The notes beneath the pieces are model-generated. The model searched no databases and was not told the DNA's origin. It was given only the letters and a program-made list of their open reading frames with translations. Source: an uncultured Agathobacter sp. (GTDB lineage: Bacteria > Bacillota > Clostridia > Lachnospirales > Lachnospiraceae). Taken from it: DNA of 56,317 nt. The translations under genes and the position numbers were made by a program. This document shows, piece by piece, positions 43,169 to 52,288 of the stretch (positions are counted from its first letter, which is position 1; the number at the start of each line of letters is the position of its first letter). Where the stretch lies: contig CAMDYX010000013.1 in assembly GCA_945910395.1 (NCBI GenBank), positions 1 through 56,317 on the forward strand. Reading direction: 5' to 3'.

Positions 43169-43985
43169 TCTTGTAAAGCAGAATTATATCATCGCTGCTT
43201 CCACAGAGAATGTCCGTGTCATCAATTCGAATCGGGCGATTGAAGAGAAGCTGTCGCATCTGGCAGATGAACTAAAAAAAGCAAGAGAAGAAGAATTGAA
43301 ATCCTCCGAAAAGGAGGAGGGCGGAGAATTTTCAGAGGGAATTGCTGCCGAAGAAATACAGGCACCGCAGGAGCCTACACCGGAAGAGCTTTTAGAAAAT
43401 GCAAGGGAAGAAGCAGAAGCAATTTTAGATGCCGCCAGAGCGCAGGCAGACGAAATGTTAAATGATGCGCATAAAAAAGGCTTAGTGGAATTTGAAGAGC
43501 AAAAGAAAAATGGCTATGCGGCCGGTGCAGAGGCACTTCGCGCAGAACTTGAAGAGGAAAAACAAAAGCTGATACAGGAGCTTGATATCAGCAGGCAGGA
43601 GTATGAAAACCGGTATCAGGAAAAAATGAATACCATGGAACAGGACCTGATCGAGGTACTGATTCAGGTGTTTGATCATGTTTTTCACATTCAGTTTGAA
43701 GATAAAAAGGACATACTGGTTGCACTTGCTTCCAATATGCTGCAGAATGCGGAGTCAGGAAAAAATTTCCGTATTCATGTTACACCTGCAGATGCGGATG
43801 TGATGAAGCAGCATGTAGATGAATTTACGGAAATCATAGGAAACGGAGCGGTTGTGGAAATCGTAAGAGATCCAAAACTGGCAGAAAACGAATGTCAGAT
43901 CGAGACCGAGTATGGCTTGTTTGATTGTGGACTGGATACAGAATACCAAAACCTGATCAAAGACATTCGATCCTTATGTAAGTAA
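43161..43985 (+). CDS. fliH: Flagellar export-apparatus protein FliH
   Basis: 274 residues from the TTG at 43161 (reads MSNLVKQNYIIAAS). GGAGG at 43145-43149 lies 11 bases upstream. A GTG at 43140 would give a longer N-terminus encoded inside fliG and without such a site. The protein is acidic, with a long coiled coil (about 85-170) typical of FliH, the FliI-binding stator, and the conserved C-terminal region ending GLFDCGLDTEYQNLIKDIRS. The overlap with fliG suggests coupled translation. Confidence 0.85.
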   Translation: MSNLVKQNYIIAASTENVRVINSNRAIEEKLSHLADELKKAREEELKSSEKEEGGEFSEGIAAEEIQAPQEPTPEELLENAREEAEAILDAARAQADEMLNDAHKKGLVEFEEQKKNGYAAGAEALRAELEEEKQKLIQELDISRQEYENRYQEKMNTMEQDLIEVLIQVFDHVFHIQFEDKKDILVALASNMLQNAESGKNFRIHVTPADADVMKQHVDEFTEIIGNGAVVEIVRDPKLAENECQIETEYGLFDCGLDTEYQNLIKDIRSLCK

Positions 43986-44004
43986 TGGTATTGAGGAACT
44001 TTGG

Positions 44005-45321
44005 GTGATAGCAGAAGCAGAAAAGTACTTGGGGCTTCTTGACAGGCAGTATTACAACTGCTTTGGAAAAGTGGCAAAAGTGGTAGGACTTACAATTGAA
44101 TCAATTGGACCAGAGGCAAGATTAAACGACTTATGCCGTATTTATCTGGATAAAGAAAGACAGCAATATGTGATGGCAGAGGTTGTTGGATTTACGGATT
44201 CCAGACTTATTCTTATGCCCGTTGATAATGTCGATGGTGTTGGCGTTGGATGTGCTGTAGAAAATACGGGACATCCATTGTCTGTTTTCGTGGGAAATGA
44301 GCTTTTAGGACATACCTTAGACGGAATCGGCAGACCCACCGACGGGGCAGAGCTGGACCTTTCCCTGGAGTATCCGGTGGAGGCAATGCCGCCGGACCCT
44401 ATGGCAAGAAAAATCATAAGCGAGGTATTGCCGTTGGGAGTGAAGGCTGTCGATGGCTTAATTACGGTTGGAAAAGGACAAAGAATCGGTGTTTTTGCAG
44501 GCTCCGGTGTGGGAAAAAGTACGCTTCTCGGTATGTTCGCAAGAAACACAAAGGCCGACATTAACGTCATTGCCCTGATCGGAGAGCGAGGAAGAGAGGT
44601 TCGGGAATTCATTGAACGTGACTTAGGACCGGAGGGCATGGCCCGTTCCGTTGTCGTTGTGGCGACCTCAGACAAACCGGCGCTCATCCGTAATAAAGCG
44701 GCAAAGACCGCAACAGCCATTGCGGAATACTTCAGAGACCAGGGAAAAGATGTATTGCTGATGATGGATTCCTTAACACGTTTTTCCATGGCGCAGCGTG
44801 AGATTGGACTGGCATCCGGAGAACCCCCTGTTACAAGAGGATATCCCCCAAGCGTGTATTCGGAGATGCCGAAATTGCTGGAAAGGGCGGGAACCTCAGA
44901 AAGAGGGTCTATCACCGGCCTATATACGGTTCTTGTAGATGGTGACGATATGAATGAACCGATTGCGGATACTGCCCGTGGTATTTTAGATGGTCATATT
45001 GTTTTAGACCGGAAGCTTGCCCACAAAAATCATTATCCTGCAATTGATGTACTGCAGAGCATATCGAGAGTTATGAGCGCTATTGCAACAAAAGAACACA
45101 AGGCAGTAGCAGGAACCTTAAAGAATGTGTTGGCGACCTATAATGAAGCGGAGGACCTGATTAATATCGGTGCATACAAAACAGGATCTAATCCGGATAT
45201 TGATTATGCAATCAAAAAAATCAAAGAAGTAAATGGATTTTTATGTCAGGCTACCGACGAAAAGTTTGTTTTTGATGAAGAAGTAGAGCTTTTGGGGCAG
45301 GTATTTGCGGATAAACAATAG
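44005..45321 (+). CDS. fliI: Flagellum-specific ATP synthase FliI
   Basis: 438 residues, start GTG with GAGG 8 bases upstream. A rotary F1-beta-like ATPase that energises flagellar protein export with FliH and FliJ. Walker A is AGSGVGKST (165-173). Other landmarks are LIGERGREVREFIERDLG, LLMMDSLTRFSMAQREIGLA and the substrate-specificity segment GSITGLYTVLVDGDDMNEP. All nucleotide-binding motifs are intact. Confidence 0.96.
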   Translation: MIAEAEKYLGLLDRQYYNCFGKVAKVVGLTIESIGPEARLNDLCRIYLDKERQQYVMAEVVGFTDSRLILMPVDNVDGVGVGCAVENTGHPLSVFVGNELLGHTLDGIGRPTDGAELDLSLEYPVEAMPPDPMARKIISEVLPLGVKAVDGLITVGKGQRIGVFAGSGVGKSTLLGMFARNTKADINVIALIGERGREVREFIERDLGPEGMARSVVVVATSDKPALIRNKAAKTATAIAEYFRDQGKDVLLMMDSLTRFSMAQREIGLASGEPPVTRGYPPSVYSEMPKLLERAGTSERGSITGLYTVLVDGDDMNEPIADTARGILDGHIVLDRKLAHKNHYPAIDVLQSISRVMSAIATKEHKAVAGTLKNVLATYNEAEDLINIGAYKTGSNPDIDYAIKKIKEVNGFLCQATDEKFVFDEEVELLGQVFADKQ

Positions 45322-45333
45322 AGGCGATGATAA

Positions 45334-45774
45334 ATGGCGAGATTTCGATATCGAATGCAGAATATTCTGGATATCAAAGGAAAACTGGAAGAACAGGCAA
45401 AAATTACATATGGTATCGCACAGCAAAAGTACATGACAGAGCAGGAGAAGCTTCAGGAAATGGTGGTTCGCAGAACCGGATATGAGCGGAAATTAAAAAA
45501 GCTGATGGACGGCCCCATGGATCTCCATGAAATCCAAATCACAAGGCAGGCAGCAGAATCCATGAAAATTCTGGTTCGAAGACAGATGGTTGAGGTGCAT
45601 AAAAAGGAGCTGGAGCTGGAGGCGGCCCGGAAGGCTTTAACTGAGGTGATGCAGGAACGGAAAATGCATGAAAAGCTGAAGGAAAAGGCTTATGAGGAGT
45701 TTTTGGCAGAACAGGATCATGAGGAACGACTGGCGGTGGACCAGTTGGTTAGTTACAACTACAATTCGAAATAA
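45334..45774 (+). CDS. fliJ: Flagellar export chaperone FliJ
   Basis: 146 residues, almost entirely alpha-helical coiled coil rich in Lys, Glu and Arg, starting FRYRMQNILDIKGKLEEQAK, the typical FliJ start. FliJ inserts into the FliI ring. Sequence similarity in this family is low; position right after fliI and length support the call. Confidence 0.9.
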   Translation: MARFRYRMQNILDIKGKLEEQAKITYGIAQQKYMTEQEKLQEMVVRRTGYERKLKKLMDGPMDLHEIQITRQAAESMKILVRRQMVEVHKKELELEAARKALTEVMQERKMHEKLKEKAYEEFLAEQDHEERLAVDQLVSYNYNSK

Positions 45775-45786
45775 AGGAGAGCATAT

Positions 45787-46596
45787 ATGCCGGAATTAGA
45801 GGAAGAGTTAGACGGAAAAAAGAAGAAAAAAGAGAAGAAGGAAAAGAAAAAAGAAAAAGATGCTCTTGAAATGGAGGGAGAAGAGGAAGAAAAGCTGGGA
45901 AGTAAAATTCTTCTTGTGGTTGTGACCCTTGTAATCATTTTGATCTGGCTTTCTATTTTCGGGCTTCTGATCAAAATGGATGTGGGCGGCTTTGGCTCAA
46001 CGGTACTGTATCCGGTATTTAAGAATGTTCCGGTGGTAAACAAAATTCTTCCGAAGGTGGAAACAGACTACGAGGAAGAGGATACACAGTATCGCTACAG
46101 CTCCATCGAAGAGGCAGTGGAAAGAATCAAAGAGCTGGAAATGGATGTTTACTATGCGAATAGTGAGTCTATGGAGAAAGACGACCGCATTGCTGCACTA
46201 GAAGCGGAAATTGCGGAGCTTACGGTCTATAAGGATAATCAGGTTGAATTTGAAAATACGAAACAAAAGTTTTATGAAGAGGTTGTTTTTTCAGAGGAAG
46301 CACCCGATATAAATGAATATAAGACTTACTATGAAAGTATTGACCCTGAAAATGCGGCAGTACTGTATAAGCAGGTCGTAAAGCAAACGGAAAAAAGCGA
46401 GGAGCTTAAGGATTATATTGCTACTTATTCTTCCATGAAACCGAAGGAAGCAGCGGCAATCTTTAACACCATGACGGATGACCTTGGCCTTGTTGCAGAT
46501 ATTCTGGAAGGAATGAATGCACAGGCACGTGCAGACATTCTGGGTAAGATGGATGCGGAAACGGCGGCCAGAGTTACGGAAATCATGGAACCTTAA
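45787..46596 (+). CDS. MotE/YlxF-like flagellar membrane protein
   Basis: 269 residues. The N-terminus is very Lys/Glu-rich (KKKKEKKEKKKEKD). One membrane helix (about 41-62, LVVVTLVIILIWLSIFGLL) follows. Then come a coiled coil (about 105-160) and a C-terminal MgtE-N-like domain (YSSMKPKEAAAIFNTM, MDAETAARVTEIMEP). That layout and the place between fliJ and fliK match YlxF of Bacillus and MotE of other bacteria, which help stator or chaperone functions. Name given as a family likeness only. Confidence 0.8.
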   Translation: MPELEEELDGKKKKKEKKEKKKEKDALEMEGEEEEKLGSKILLVVVTLVIILIWLSIFGLLIKMDVGGFGSTVLYPVFKNVPVVNKILPKVETDYEEEDTQYRYSSIEEAVERIKELEMDVYYANSESMEKDDRIAALEAEIAELTVYKDNQVEFENTKQKFYEEVVFSEEAPDINEYKTYYESIDPENAAVLYKQVVKQTEKSEELKDYIATYSSMKPKEAAAIFNTMTDDLGLVADILEGMNAQARADILGKMDAETAARVTEIMEP

Positions 46597-46636
46597 TCGC
46601 TTTTTCATAAAAAATTTTGAAGAAAGGAGGAAAAAA

Positions 46637-48043
46637 ATGACAGGTACGAATATCTTTAGCTTAAATGCAGAAGTGGGAAATGCCGGAAGCATTGGTACAA
46701 CGGGAAACAGGAATAAGGCTGCAACAGAAGAAGCAGCATCTGTTTTTGCAAGTATGATGAACCAGAATGCAAGTGTTGTGCAGGCGCCGAAAGTAGTAGA
46801 TTCGGATTCTGTAGCAGAAGTGAATAAGACGGAAGCAGTAGATGCATCCAATGAAGCCTATGATCGTTACCAGTATAAGCAGAATAGTGTAGAAAAAAGT
46901 GAAGATTCTTCCATTTCGAATAAAATTGATTCTGCCAAAGAGGAACTGAATGAATTCGAAGAGAATGTCGTGGATGCGATTAGCGAGAAACTGGGAGTTT
47001 CTGCCGATGACATAAAAAATGCTCTCGATGAACTGGGACTTACCGTTTTTGATCTGTTAAATCCTAAGAATCTTGCAACAGTTGTGGCAGAGCTTACGGG
47101 TGCGACAAATACGATGGAGCTTTTGGTGAGTGCTGATTTTCAGGAGCTCTTGGGAAGCATCGGTCAGATGGGTAGTGATCTGATGAAACAGCTGAATATC
47201 CAGATGGACCAGATGGACGAGCTTGTAGCGCAGATGAATGCATTGGATGAAAATCAGGCAATAGACATCGATACTTCCATGTTGAAGGATGAAAATGTGC
47301 AAAATCAGCCAATGGTTGAAGAAGCAGCCCTTTCGACCGCCGAAGAACCCGAAGCAAAGGTAATTGTGGAAGATCTGAGAGGAGCCGCAGAGGGTCAGGA
47401 AGAAGCCTCTTCATTTGTGAAAGCAGTAGAAGGAGCGGATCAGGAAAAATCGACTATGGATTTATCTTCAGGATCTGAGAATGGAAACCGGATGATGTCC
47501 GATGGACAGAATGTACTGTATCAAAATCTTGAGAATGCCGTACAAGGAGATGAAGCCGCAGGAATAATCCGTTATTCGGATATCGATGTGTTTGATATCA
47601 TCGAGCAGGTTGCAAGAAATGTCCGTGTGGTACTTGAAAGCGATATTACAACGATGGAAATGCAATTAAATCCGGAAAATCTCGGCAGAATTTATCTGCA
47701 TGTATCTTCAAAAGAAGGTACGGTGCATGCACAGATCGCTGCACAGAATGAGATTGTAAAAGAAGCTTTGGAAATGCAGGTTGCAACACTTCGTGAAAAT
47801 CTTTCCCAGGCAGGTGTGAAGGTGGATTCGGTTGAAGTTACGATTGCATCCCACGAATTCGAAAGAAATCTGGAACAGAATGAACAGGGACAGCAGCAGA
47901 ATCCGGATGAAAGTAAAAAGGCACCACGAAGAAATTTAAAGCTGGATTCATTGGATGAGCTTTCCGGACTGATGTCGGAAGAGGAAGCGCTGGTGGCTCA
48001 GATCATGAGAGACAATGGAAATTCAGTAGATTTTACCGCTTAG
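46637..48043 (+). CDS. fliK: Flagellar hook-length control protein FliK
   Basis: 468 residues from the ATG at 46637, preceded by GAAAGGAGG; a frame from 46517 lies inside the previous gene. The N-terminal two thirds are low-complexity and variable, as in FliK rulers. The C-terminal FliK/Flg_hook domain (about 330-420) contains MEMQLNPENLGRIYLHVSSK and LRENLSQAGVKVDSVEV, the family signature. FliK sets hook length and switches export specificity. The ruler part may need to fit an oversized hook protein (see flgE). Confidence 0.9.
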   Translation: MTGTNIFSLNAEVGNAGSIGTTGNRNKAATEEAASVFASMMNQNASVVQAPKVVDSDSVAEVNKTEAVDASNEAYDRYQYKQNSVEKSEDSSISNKIDSAKEELNEFEENVVDAISEKLGVSADDIKNALDELGLTVFDLLNPKNLATVVAELTGATNTMELLVSADFQELLGSIGQMGSDLMKQLNIQMDQMDELVAQMNALDENQAIDIDTSMLKDENVQNQPMVEEAALSTAEEPEAKVIVEDLRGAAEGQEEASSFVKAVEGADQEKSTMDLSSGSENGNRMMSDGQNVLYQNLENAVQGDEAAGIIRYSDIDVFDIIEQVARNVRVVLESDITTMEMQLNPENLGRIYLHVSSKEGTVHAQIAAQNEIVKEALEMQVATLRENLSQAGVKVDSVEVTIASHEFERNLEQNEQGQQQNPDESKKAPRRNLKLDSLDELSGLMSEEEALVAQIMRDNGNSVDFTA

Positions 48044-48069
48044 ATTAAAAAAGAAGAAAGGAGAGAAAA

Positions 48070-48870
48070 ATGGCATTAGGTGGTATTACAGCAAGTGTAG
48101 TCGATGGAAAACTGGAATACGATTACACAGATAAAAATGCGGAGTCAAAAGCAAAGGGATCCGATTTGGGCTACGATCAGTTCCTTCAATTGTTGTGTGC
48201 AGAAATGCAGTATCAGGACCCATTGGAACCAACCAGCAACACGGATTATGTTGCACAGCTGGCTACATTTTCACAGCTTGAAGCTTCACTTGCCCAGACA
48301 GAAACTTTGCAGAGTGATATGGCAAATAATCTGGTGGGAAAAGAAGTAATTATGAAGGTGGAAGACCAGAATGGTAACAAAACATTTGTGGAAGGCACGG
48401 TAGATTATGTGATGTATCAGGATGGAGAGATTTATCTGTCAATAAATGACGGACTTTATCCGCTGGCTGATCTTGATACGGTGGCTGATTCAAAATACTA
48501 TGATGCGGTTGCACTGGCAAAAACCTTTAAATCCATGGTTTCTACATTCCCGGATGTGGACAACATTACAGCAGCATATAAGGGCGCAGTTGATGAGGTT
48601 CGTGAGCTTTACGACGGTATGACGGATTATGAGAGACGCTTTGTTGATGAGGATACTCTGAATGCGTTTGAGGCAATTGAGCTTCGTGTCAATGAGCTTT
48701 ATAATGCACAGGAAGCAGAAAAGGGTGAAACAGAGGGAACGGAAGAGACCGGTAGTGAAGAAACAGGAAAGATAGAAGAAACAGAGGGAACAGAGGGAAC
48801 AGAAGGAACGGAAGAAACAGAAGGAACGGATCAGGAAGATACAACAGATCAGACAGAAGATATCGAGTAA
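48070..48870 (+). CDS. flgD: Flagellar hook-capping protein FlgD with extra C-terminal domain
   Basis: 266 residues. Residues about 35-75 carry the FlgD signature FLQLLCAEMQYQDPLEP and NTDYVAQLATFSQLE; the short core to about 140 matches Bacillus FlgD in length. Beyond it are two unusual parts. Residues about 143-212 resemble the three-helix module of many Gram-positive surface proteins (VDEVRELYDGMTDYERRFV, then FEAIELRVNEL). Residues 213-266 are an acidic Glu/Thr/Gly repeat tail. FlgD caps the growing hook, so the extra parts would be outside the cell during assembly. GAAAGGAGAG precedes the ATG. Confidence 0.9.
   Translation: MALGGITASVVDGKLEYDYTDKNAESKAKGSDLGYDQFLQLLCAEMQYQDPLEPTSNTDYVAQLATFSQLEASLAQTETLQSDMANNLVGKEVIMKVEDQNGNKTFVEGTVDYVMYQDGEIYLSINDGLYPLADLDTVADSKYYDAVALAKTFKSMVSTFPDVDNITAAYKGAVDEVRELYDGMTDYERRFVDEDTLNAFEAIELRVNELYNAQEAEKGETEGTEETGSEETGKIEETEGTEGTEGTEETEGTDQEDTTDQTEDIE
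48720..48840 (+). repeat. Low-complexity ETEGT-type repeat at the flgD 3' end
   Basis: Short in-frame repeats of acagagggaacg / gaagaaacagaagg type encode Glu-Thr-Gly-rich units (TEGTEE, TEGTEG). Prone to copy-number change by slippage while keeping frame when whole units are lost. Confidence 0.75.
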
Positions 48871-48891
48871 GCGATGCAAGGAGGTGCGCTT

Positions 48892-49311
48892 ATGAATCAC
48901 CCAATCAGTGCTCAGTTTTCCTCAATTGAACAGATCTCGAATCAGTATTTATCTTCAAATCCTGTTAAGAATCGAAATAACTCAACCGATATATCTTTTG
49001 AGGAGATTCTGAAAGGAAAACAGTCAGAGGAATATAATAGGCAGATATTGGAAAATTCCAGTTTAAAATTTTCCAAGCACGCGGCCATGCGCCTGACGGA
49101 CCGCCATATTAATCTGACACAGGAAATGAATACACGTTTGGAAAACGGAGTAGAACAGGCGAGTGAAAAAGGAATTCAGGAATCTCTTGTTTTAGTAGAT
49201 TCATTAGCTTTTATCGTGAATGTTCCGAATCGAACAGTCGTAACTGCAATGGATAAAAACGAAACCCTAAATAATGTTTTTACAAATATTGACGGAGCGG
49301 TCATTATGTAG
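48892..49311 (+). CDS. Flagellar operon protein, TIGR02530-like
   Basis: 139 residues from the ATG at 48892, with AAGGAGGTGCG just upstream; a start at 48874 lacks such a site. The segment LKFSKHAAMRLTDRHINLT and the end VPNRTVVTAMDKNE are the recognised features of the uncharacterised TIGR02530 flagellar operon family, found between flgD and flgE in Firmicutes. The role is unknown; location suggests hook assembly. Confidence 0.82.
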   Translation: MNHPISAQFSSIEQISNQYLSSNPVKNRNNSTDISFEEILKGKQSEEYNRQILENSSLKFSKHAAMRLTDRHINLTQEMNTRLENGVEQASEKGIQESLVLVDSLAFIVNVPNRTVVTAMDKNETLNNVFTNIDGAVIM

Positions 49312-49390
49312 CTGGACCTTATGGAAGCTGCGATTCCCGACTGACAGAAGGAATCAAAAACGCCCGTCCCAAAAGGAGGTCATTTGTACT

Positions 49391-52096
49391 ATGATGAGAT
49401 CATTGTACTCTGCTGTGTCCGGCCTTAAGACACATCAGACAAGAATGGACGTTATTGGTAACAATATCGCCAATGTAAATACGGAAGCATTCAAATCTTC
49501 TTCCGTAACCTTTAGTGAAATCATGTATCAGACTGTTTCAGGCGCATCTGCCGGCAACGGAGCAACCGGTACCGGTGGTGTGAATGCAAAGCAGATCGGT
49601 CTTGGTGTATCCACGGGATCAACAACGGTTAGTATTGAAACTGCTGGTGCAGCTGAGACAACAGGAAACCCATTTGACTTAAAGTTAACAGATTCCCAGA
49701 CTACCAATTTCTTTATCGTTAGTGATGGAACCAACACCATGTTCACAAGAGCAGGTTCCTTCTATGTAGACGGAAATGGTTATCTTTGTATGAGTTCAAC
49801 CGGATATACCCTTATGGGATGGCAGGTTGACCCAACGACAGGAGAAATCCGTAAAGATACGGTGTCTGCGCTTCAGGTTATGTCCCCGGGAAATCAGACT
49901 TCCCAGCCGGAAGCAACACAGAAAGCATATGTATCCGGTGTTCTGGATAAGAACGATCCGAACCTTTCCAACGAAGAAGGTTATGTTCTTGCACTTAACT
50001 TTTTTGATAGCCTTGGCTATGGCTATACCGGTAAATTTAAGGTTACCCCGGCACTGAATGAGGCTGGTGAAGTGAAAAATCCAGGAGAATATCATATTGA
50101 GCTTACCGACATCCTGAATCAGGATGGAACATCTATCTTAAAGGATCCTTCCGATCCTACAGGAGAAACCTTCCTTCCGAACATGGATCCTGGAAGACTC
50201 TTCTCGACTGGAGAGGTAGAGACTGTTAAGGAGAAAACGACGCAGTATGCATATGATGCGGCAGGAAACCGATTTACAATTTATAATTTAGGTACCGAAA
50301 TTAGTCCAATGTTATATACAAAAGACACCTATGGAAATGTATATAATGTCCAGAAGAATGGTTCATCATATCTTTCCGAACAGTCGGCTGATAATATGGC
50401 GTACCGTTTGGTAAAGGATAAGGATGGTGTCATATCATATGTACTTCCTACTCAGATTCAGGATGTAGAAATTTCTGCTGATAACAAAACTGGAAAGACT
50501 GCTAATGGTGCAACTGTTTATTCGAACGATGGAGGTACGAGCCTTTATAAATTTGGCGATGATGGGAAAATTTATAAAGTGGAACAGCATAGTGTTACAC
50601 ATGAATATGTTACTAAAGAGGATGTCGCTTCGTTATACAAGTTAGCAGATGGAACTCAAAAATATGTTTGGAATACTGATTCATTTACAGACCTTGGCAC
50701 TCCGGTAGCAGCTGGTACAGGAGAAGTTTTTGAAGCAGGATATACATTCTATAAGGTTGGAGACGAATTCTATGCTGAGAAGGATGGTGTGGTTTATAAG
50801 ACTGTATCTACGCCGTCTTACACAGATACACCGAATGGAACATATTCTGTAGTTGGCTCTGAGATAAATCCGTTTGATCCAACCATTGTTGACATCTCAA
50901 GTGCTTCGCCACGTTCTGAGACTTCGACGGAAGGTTATACGTTATATGACGGAACTGATGGTAATATATATGCCTACGATAACGGAAAATTTTATTTAGC
51001 ACAGGAAAACACAAGCCCTGCTCTTACATCAACTACCTATAATGCAGATACGGCTAATATTGCTTATTATGCTGTTACGGAACAGGGGGATACAACTGAT
51101 ACAGTTAAGTATATTGAACCAGATAAGCTTTTTACAAAAGATGCCAGCTTTGTTGATATGCAGGTAACCACCGGCGGTGTGCCAGTATACTATAACAAAG
51201 ATAAAGATGAGTATTATGCAGTAGATGAGAATAATGATATTTATCTTGTTGATACTACTTCGGATCCAAATAAGTGGACGTTCGATCCGGACACTCCATT
51301 ATATGTTAAATATACTGATGGGCAGAATGCCAGAGTATATATAAAAAATGGAGAAACCTTGATGCCTGAAGAAGATCTTGATTTTTCAACTCCTTATTCG
51401 GTAGAAAAGGAAACTCAGCAGTATAAACCATATACCATAGTATATGATCAGAATAATGGTAAATTTGTAAGTTGTGGTGTTGATAATCTTGCTGAAGGGT
51501 CTTCTCTTTCTTTGCAATTGTCTGATATTTTGATAAATCATAAAATAAATGATGACGCAGAGAATGAGGCAGATAAGTCAACGAGCATTTATCTCTCCGA
51601 GGATGGATTTACACAAAGTAATTTCAGCAATATCGAAATCGATTTCTCGAAGAGTATGAACTACAACAACAGCGGTACATCAACCATGAAGGCATTAAAG
51701 GGTGATACCAAGGGAGATGGAACCGGAAAGCAGCTTGGAGCCCTTACAGGGCTTACTGTAGATAATTCCGGTAAGATTTACGGTTCCTATGACAATGGTA
51801 ATACCGTTCTTCTTTGCCAGATTGCCTGTGCACAGTTCGCAAATGCATCCGGTCTTGAAAAAGTGGGTGAGAACTGTTACGCGACTACCTTAAACTCCGG
51901 TGAGTTTGACGGAATCGGTGTAGAGGTTGATGCAGACGGAAGCTCCATCTCCACCGGAGAACTGGAAATGTCCAACGTGGATCTTTCTGCTGAATTTACA
52001 AGCATGATTATTACACAGCGTGGTTTCCAGGCAAACTCAAGAATAATCACAACCTCTGACACACTGTTGGAAGAACTGATTAACTTGAAGAGATAA
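49391..52096 (+). CDS. flgE: Oversized flagellar hook protein FlgE
   Basis: 901 residues from the ATG at 49391 (MMRSLYSAVSGLKTHQTRMD), with AAAAGGAGGTC upstream. The usual FlgE is about 260-430 residues. The N-terminal part (1-280) has the canonical VIGNNIANVNTEAFKSSS and the C-terminal part (about 740-901) ends NVDLSAEFTSMIITQRGFQA, so both conserved D0/D1 ends are present. Between them lies about 450 residues of Tyr/Gly/Asp-rich repetitive beta-type sequence (IYAYDNGKFYLAQEN, EYYAVDENNDIYLVD). The DNA there is AT-richer: two sampled 60-base lines are 37% and 32% G+C, against 53% for a line near the 3' end. The insert would form the hook's exposed surface. Confidence 0.9.
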   Translation: MMRSLYSAVSGLKTHQTRMDVIGNNIANVNTEAFKSSSVTFSEIMYQTVSGASAGNGATGTGGVNAKQIGLGVSTGSTTVSIETAGAAETTGNPFDLKLTDSQTTNFFIVSDGTNTMFTRAGSFYVDGNGYLCMSSTGYTLMGWQVDPTTGEIRKDTVSALQVMSPGNQTSQPEATQKAYVSGVLDKNDPNLSNEEGYVLALNFFDSLGYGYTGKFKVTPALNEAGEVKNPGEYHIELTDILNQDGTSILKDPSDPTGETFLPNMDPGRLFSTGEVETVKEKTTQYAYDAAGNRFTIYNLGTEISPMLYTKDTYGNVYNVQKNGSSYLSEQSADNMAYRLVKDKDGVISYVLPTQIQDVEISADNKTGKTANGATVYSNDGGTSLYKFGDDGKIYKVEQHSVTHEYVTKEDVASLYKLADGTQKYVWNTDSFTDLGTPVAAGTGEVFEAGYTFYKVGDEFYAEKDGVVYKTVSTPSYTDTPNGTYSVVGSEINPFDPTIVDISSASPRSETSTEGYTLYDGTDGNIYAYDNGKFYLAQENTSPALTSTTYNADTANIAYYAVTEQGDTTDTVKYIEPDKLFTKDASFVDMQVTTGGVPVYYNKDKDEYYAVDENNDIYLVDTTSDPNKWTFDPDTPLYVKYTDGQNARVYIKNGETLMPEEDLDFSTPYSVEKETQQYKPYTIVYDQNNGKFVSCGVDNLAEGSSLSLQLSDILINHKINDDAENEADKSTSIYLSEDGFTQSNFSNIEIDFSKSMNYNNSGTSTMKALKGDTKGDGTGKQLGALTGLTVDNSGKIYGSYDNGNTVLLCQIACAQFANASGLEKVGENCYATTLNSGEFDGIGVEVDADGSSISTGELEMSNVDLSAEFTSMIITQRGFQANSRIITTSDTLLEELINLKR

Positions 52097-52120
52097 TAAC
52101 TAGAATTTTTCAAATTTTAT

Positions 52121-52160
52121 TTGGGGAATGGATGACACCATTCCCCAATATTTTTTCATT
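52121..52160 (+). terminator. flgE terminator
   Basis: ttggggaatgg (52121-52131) / ccattccccaa (52138-52148), a perfect 11-bp stem with a 6-base loop, followed by tattttttcatt. It divides the flagellar cluster before motA. Confidence 0.92.
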
Positions 52161-52178
52161 ATTTACACAAAAAGAAAG

Positions 52179-52207
52179 TAGACAAGAAAGATAAAGTTTA
52201 GTAAAAT
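52179..52207 (+). promoter_or_regulatory. Promoter of motA-motB-fliLMY
   Basis: TAGACA (52179-52184), a 17-base spacer, TAAAAT (52202-52207), 80 bases before motA. Together with the terminator it indicates a second transcription unit for stator and switch genes. Confidence 0.55.
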
Positions 52208-52288
52208 CATATAAAAGGGTTTTTATGGCGTATTATGCCTAAAATTGTCATATTTTCCCAAATTTAAGTTAAATGGTAGGTGATTTTT

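Noticed and set aside
46517-46636. N-terminal extension of FliK to 46517
   Set aside because: It overlaps the previous gene and lacks a ribosome binding site, while 46637 has GAAAGGAGG.
49274-49390. N-terminal extension of FlgE to 49274
   Set aside because: FlgE proteins begin M(M)RSLYSxVSGL; the extension has no family match and overlaps the preceding gene.
52097-52288. flbD between flgE and motA, as in other clostridia
   Set aside because: The gap contains only a terminator and a promoter; no FlbD-like frame is present.
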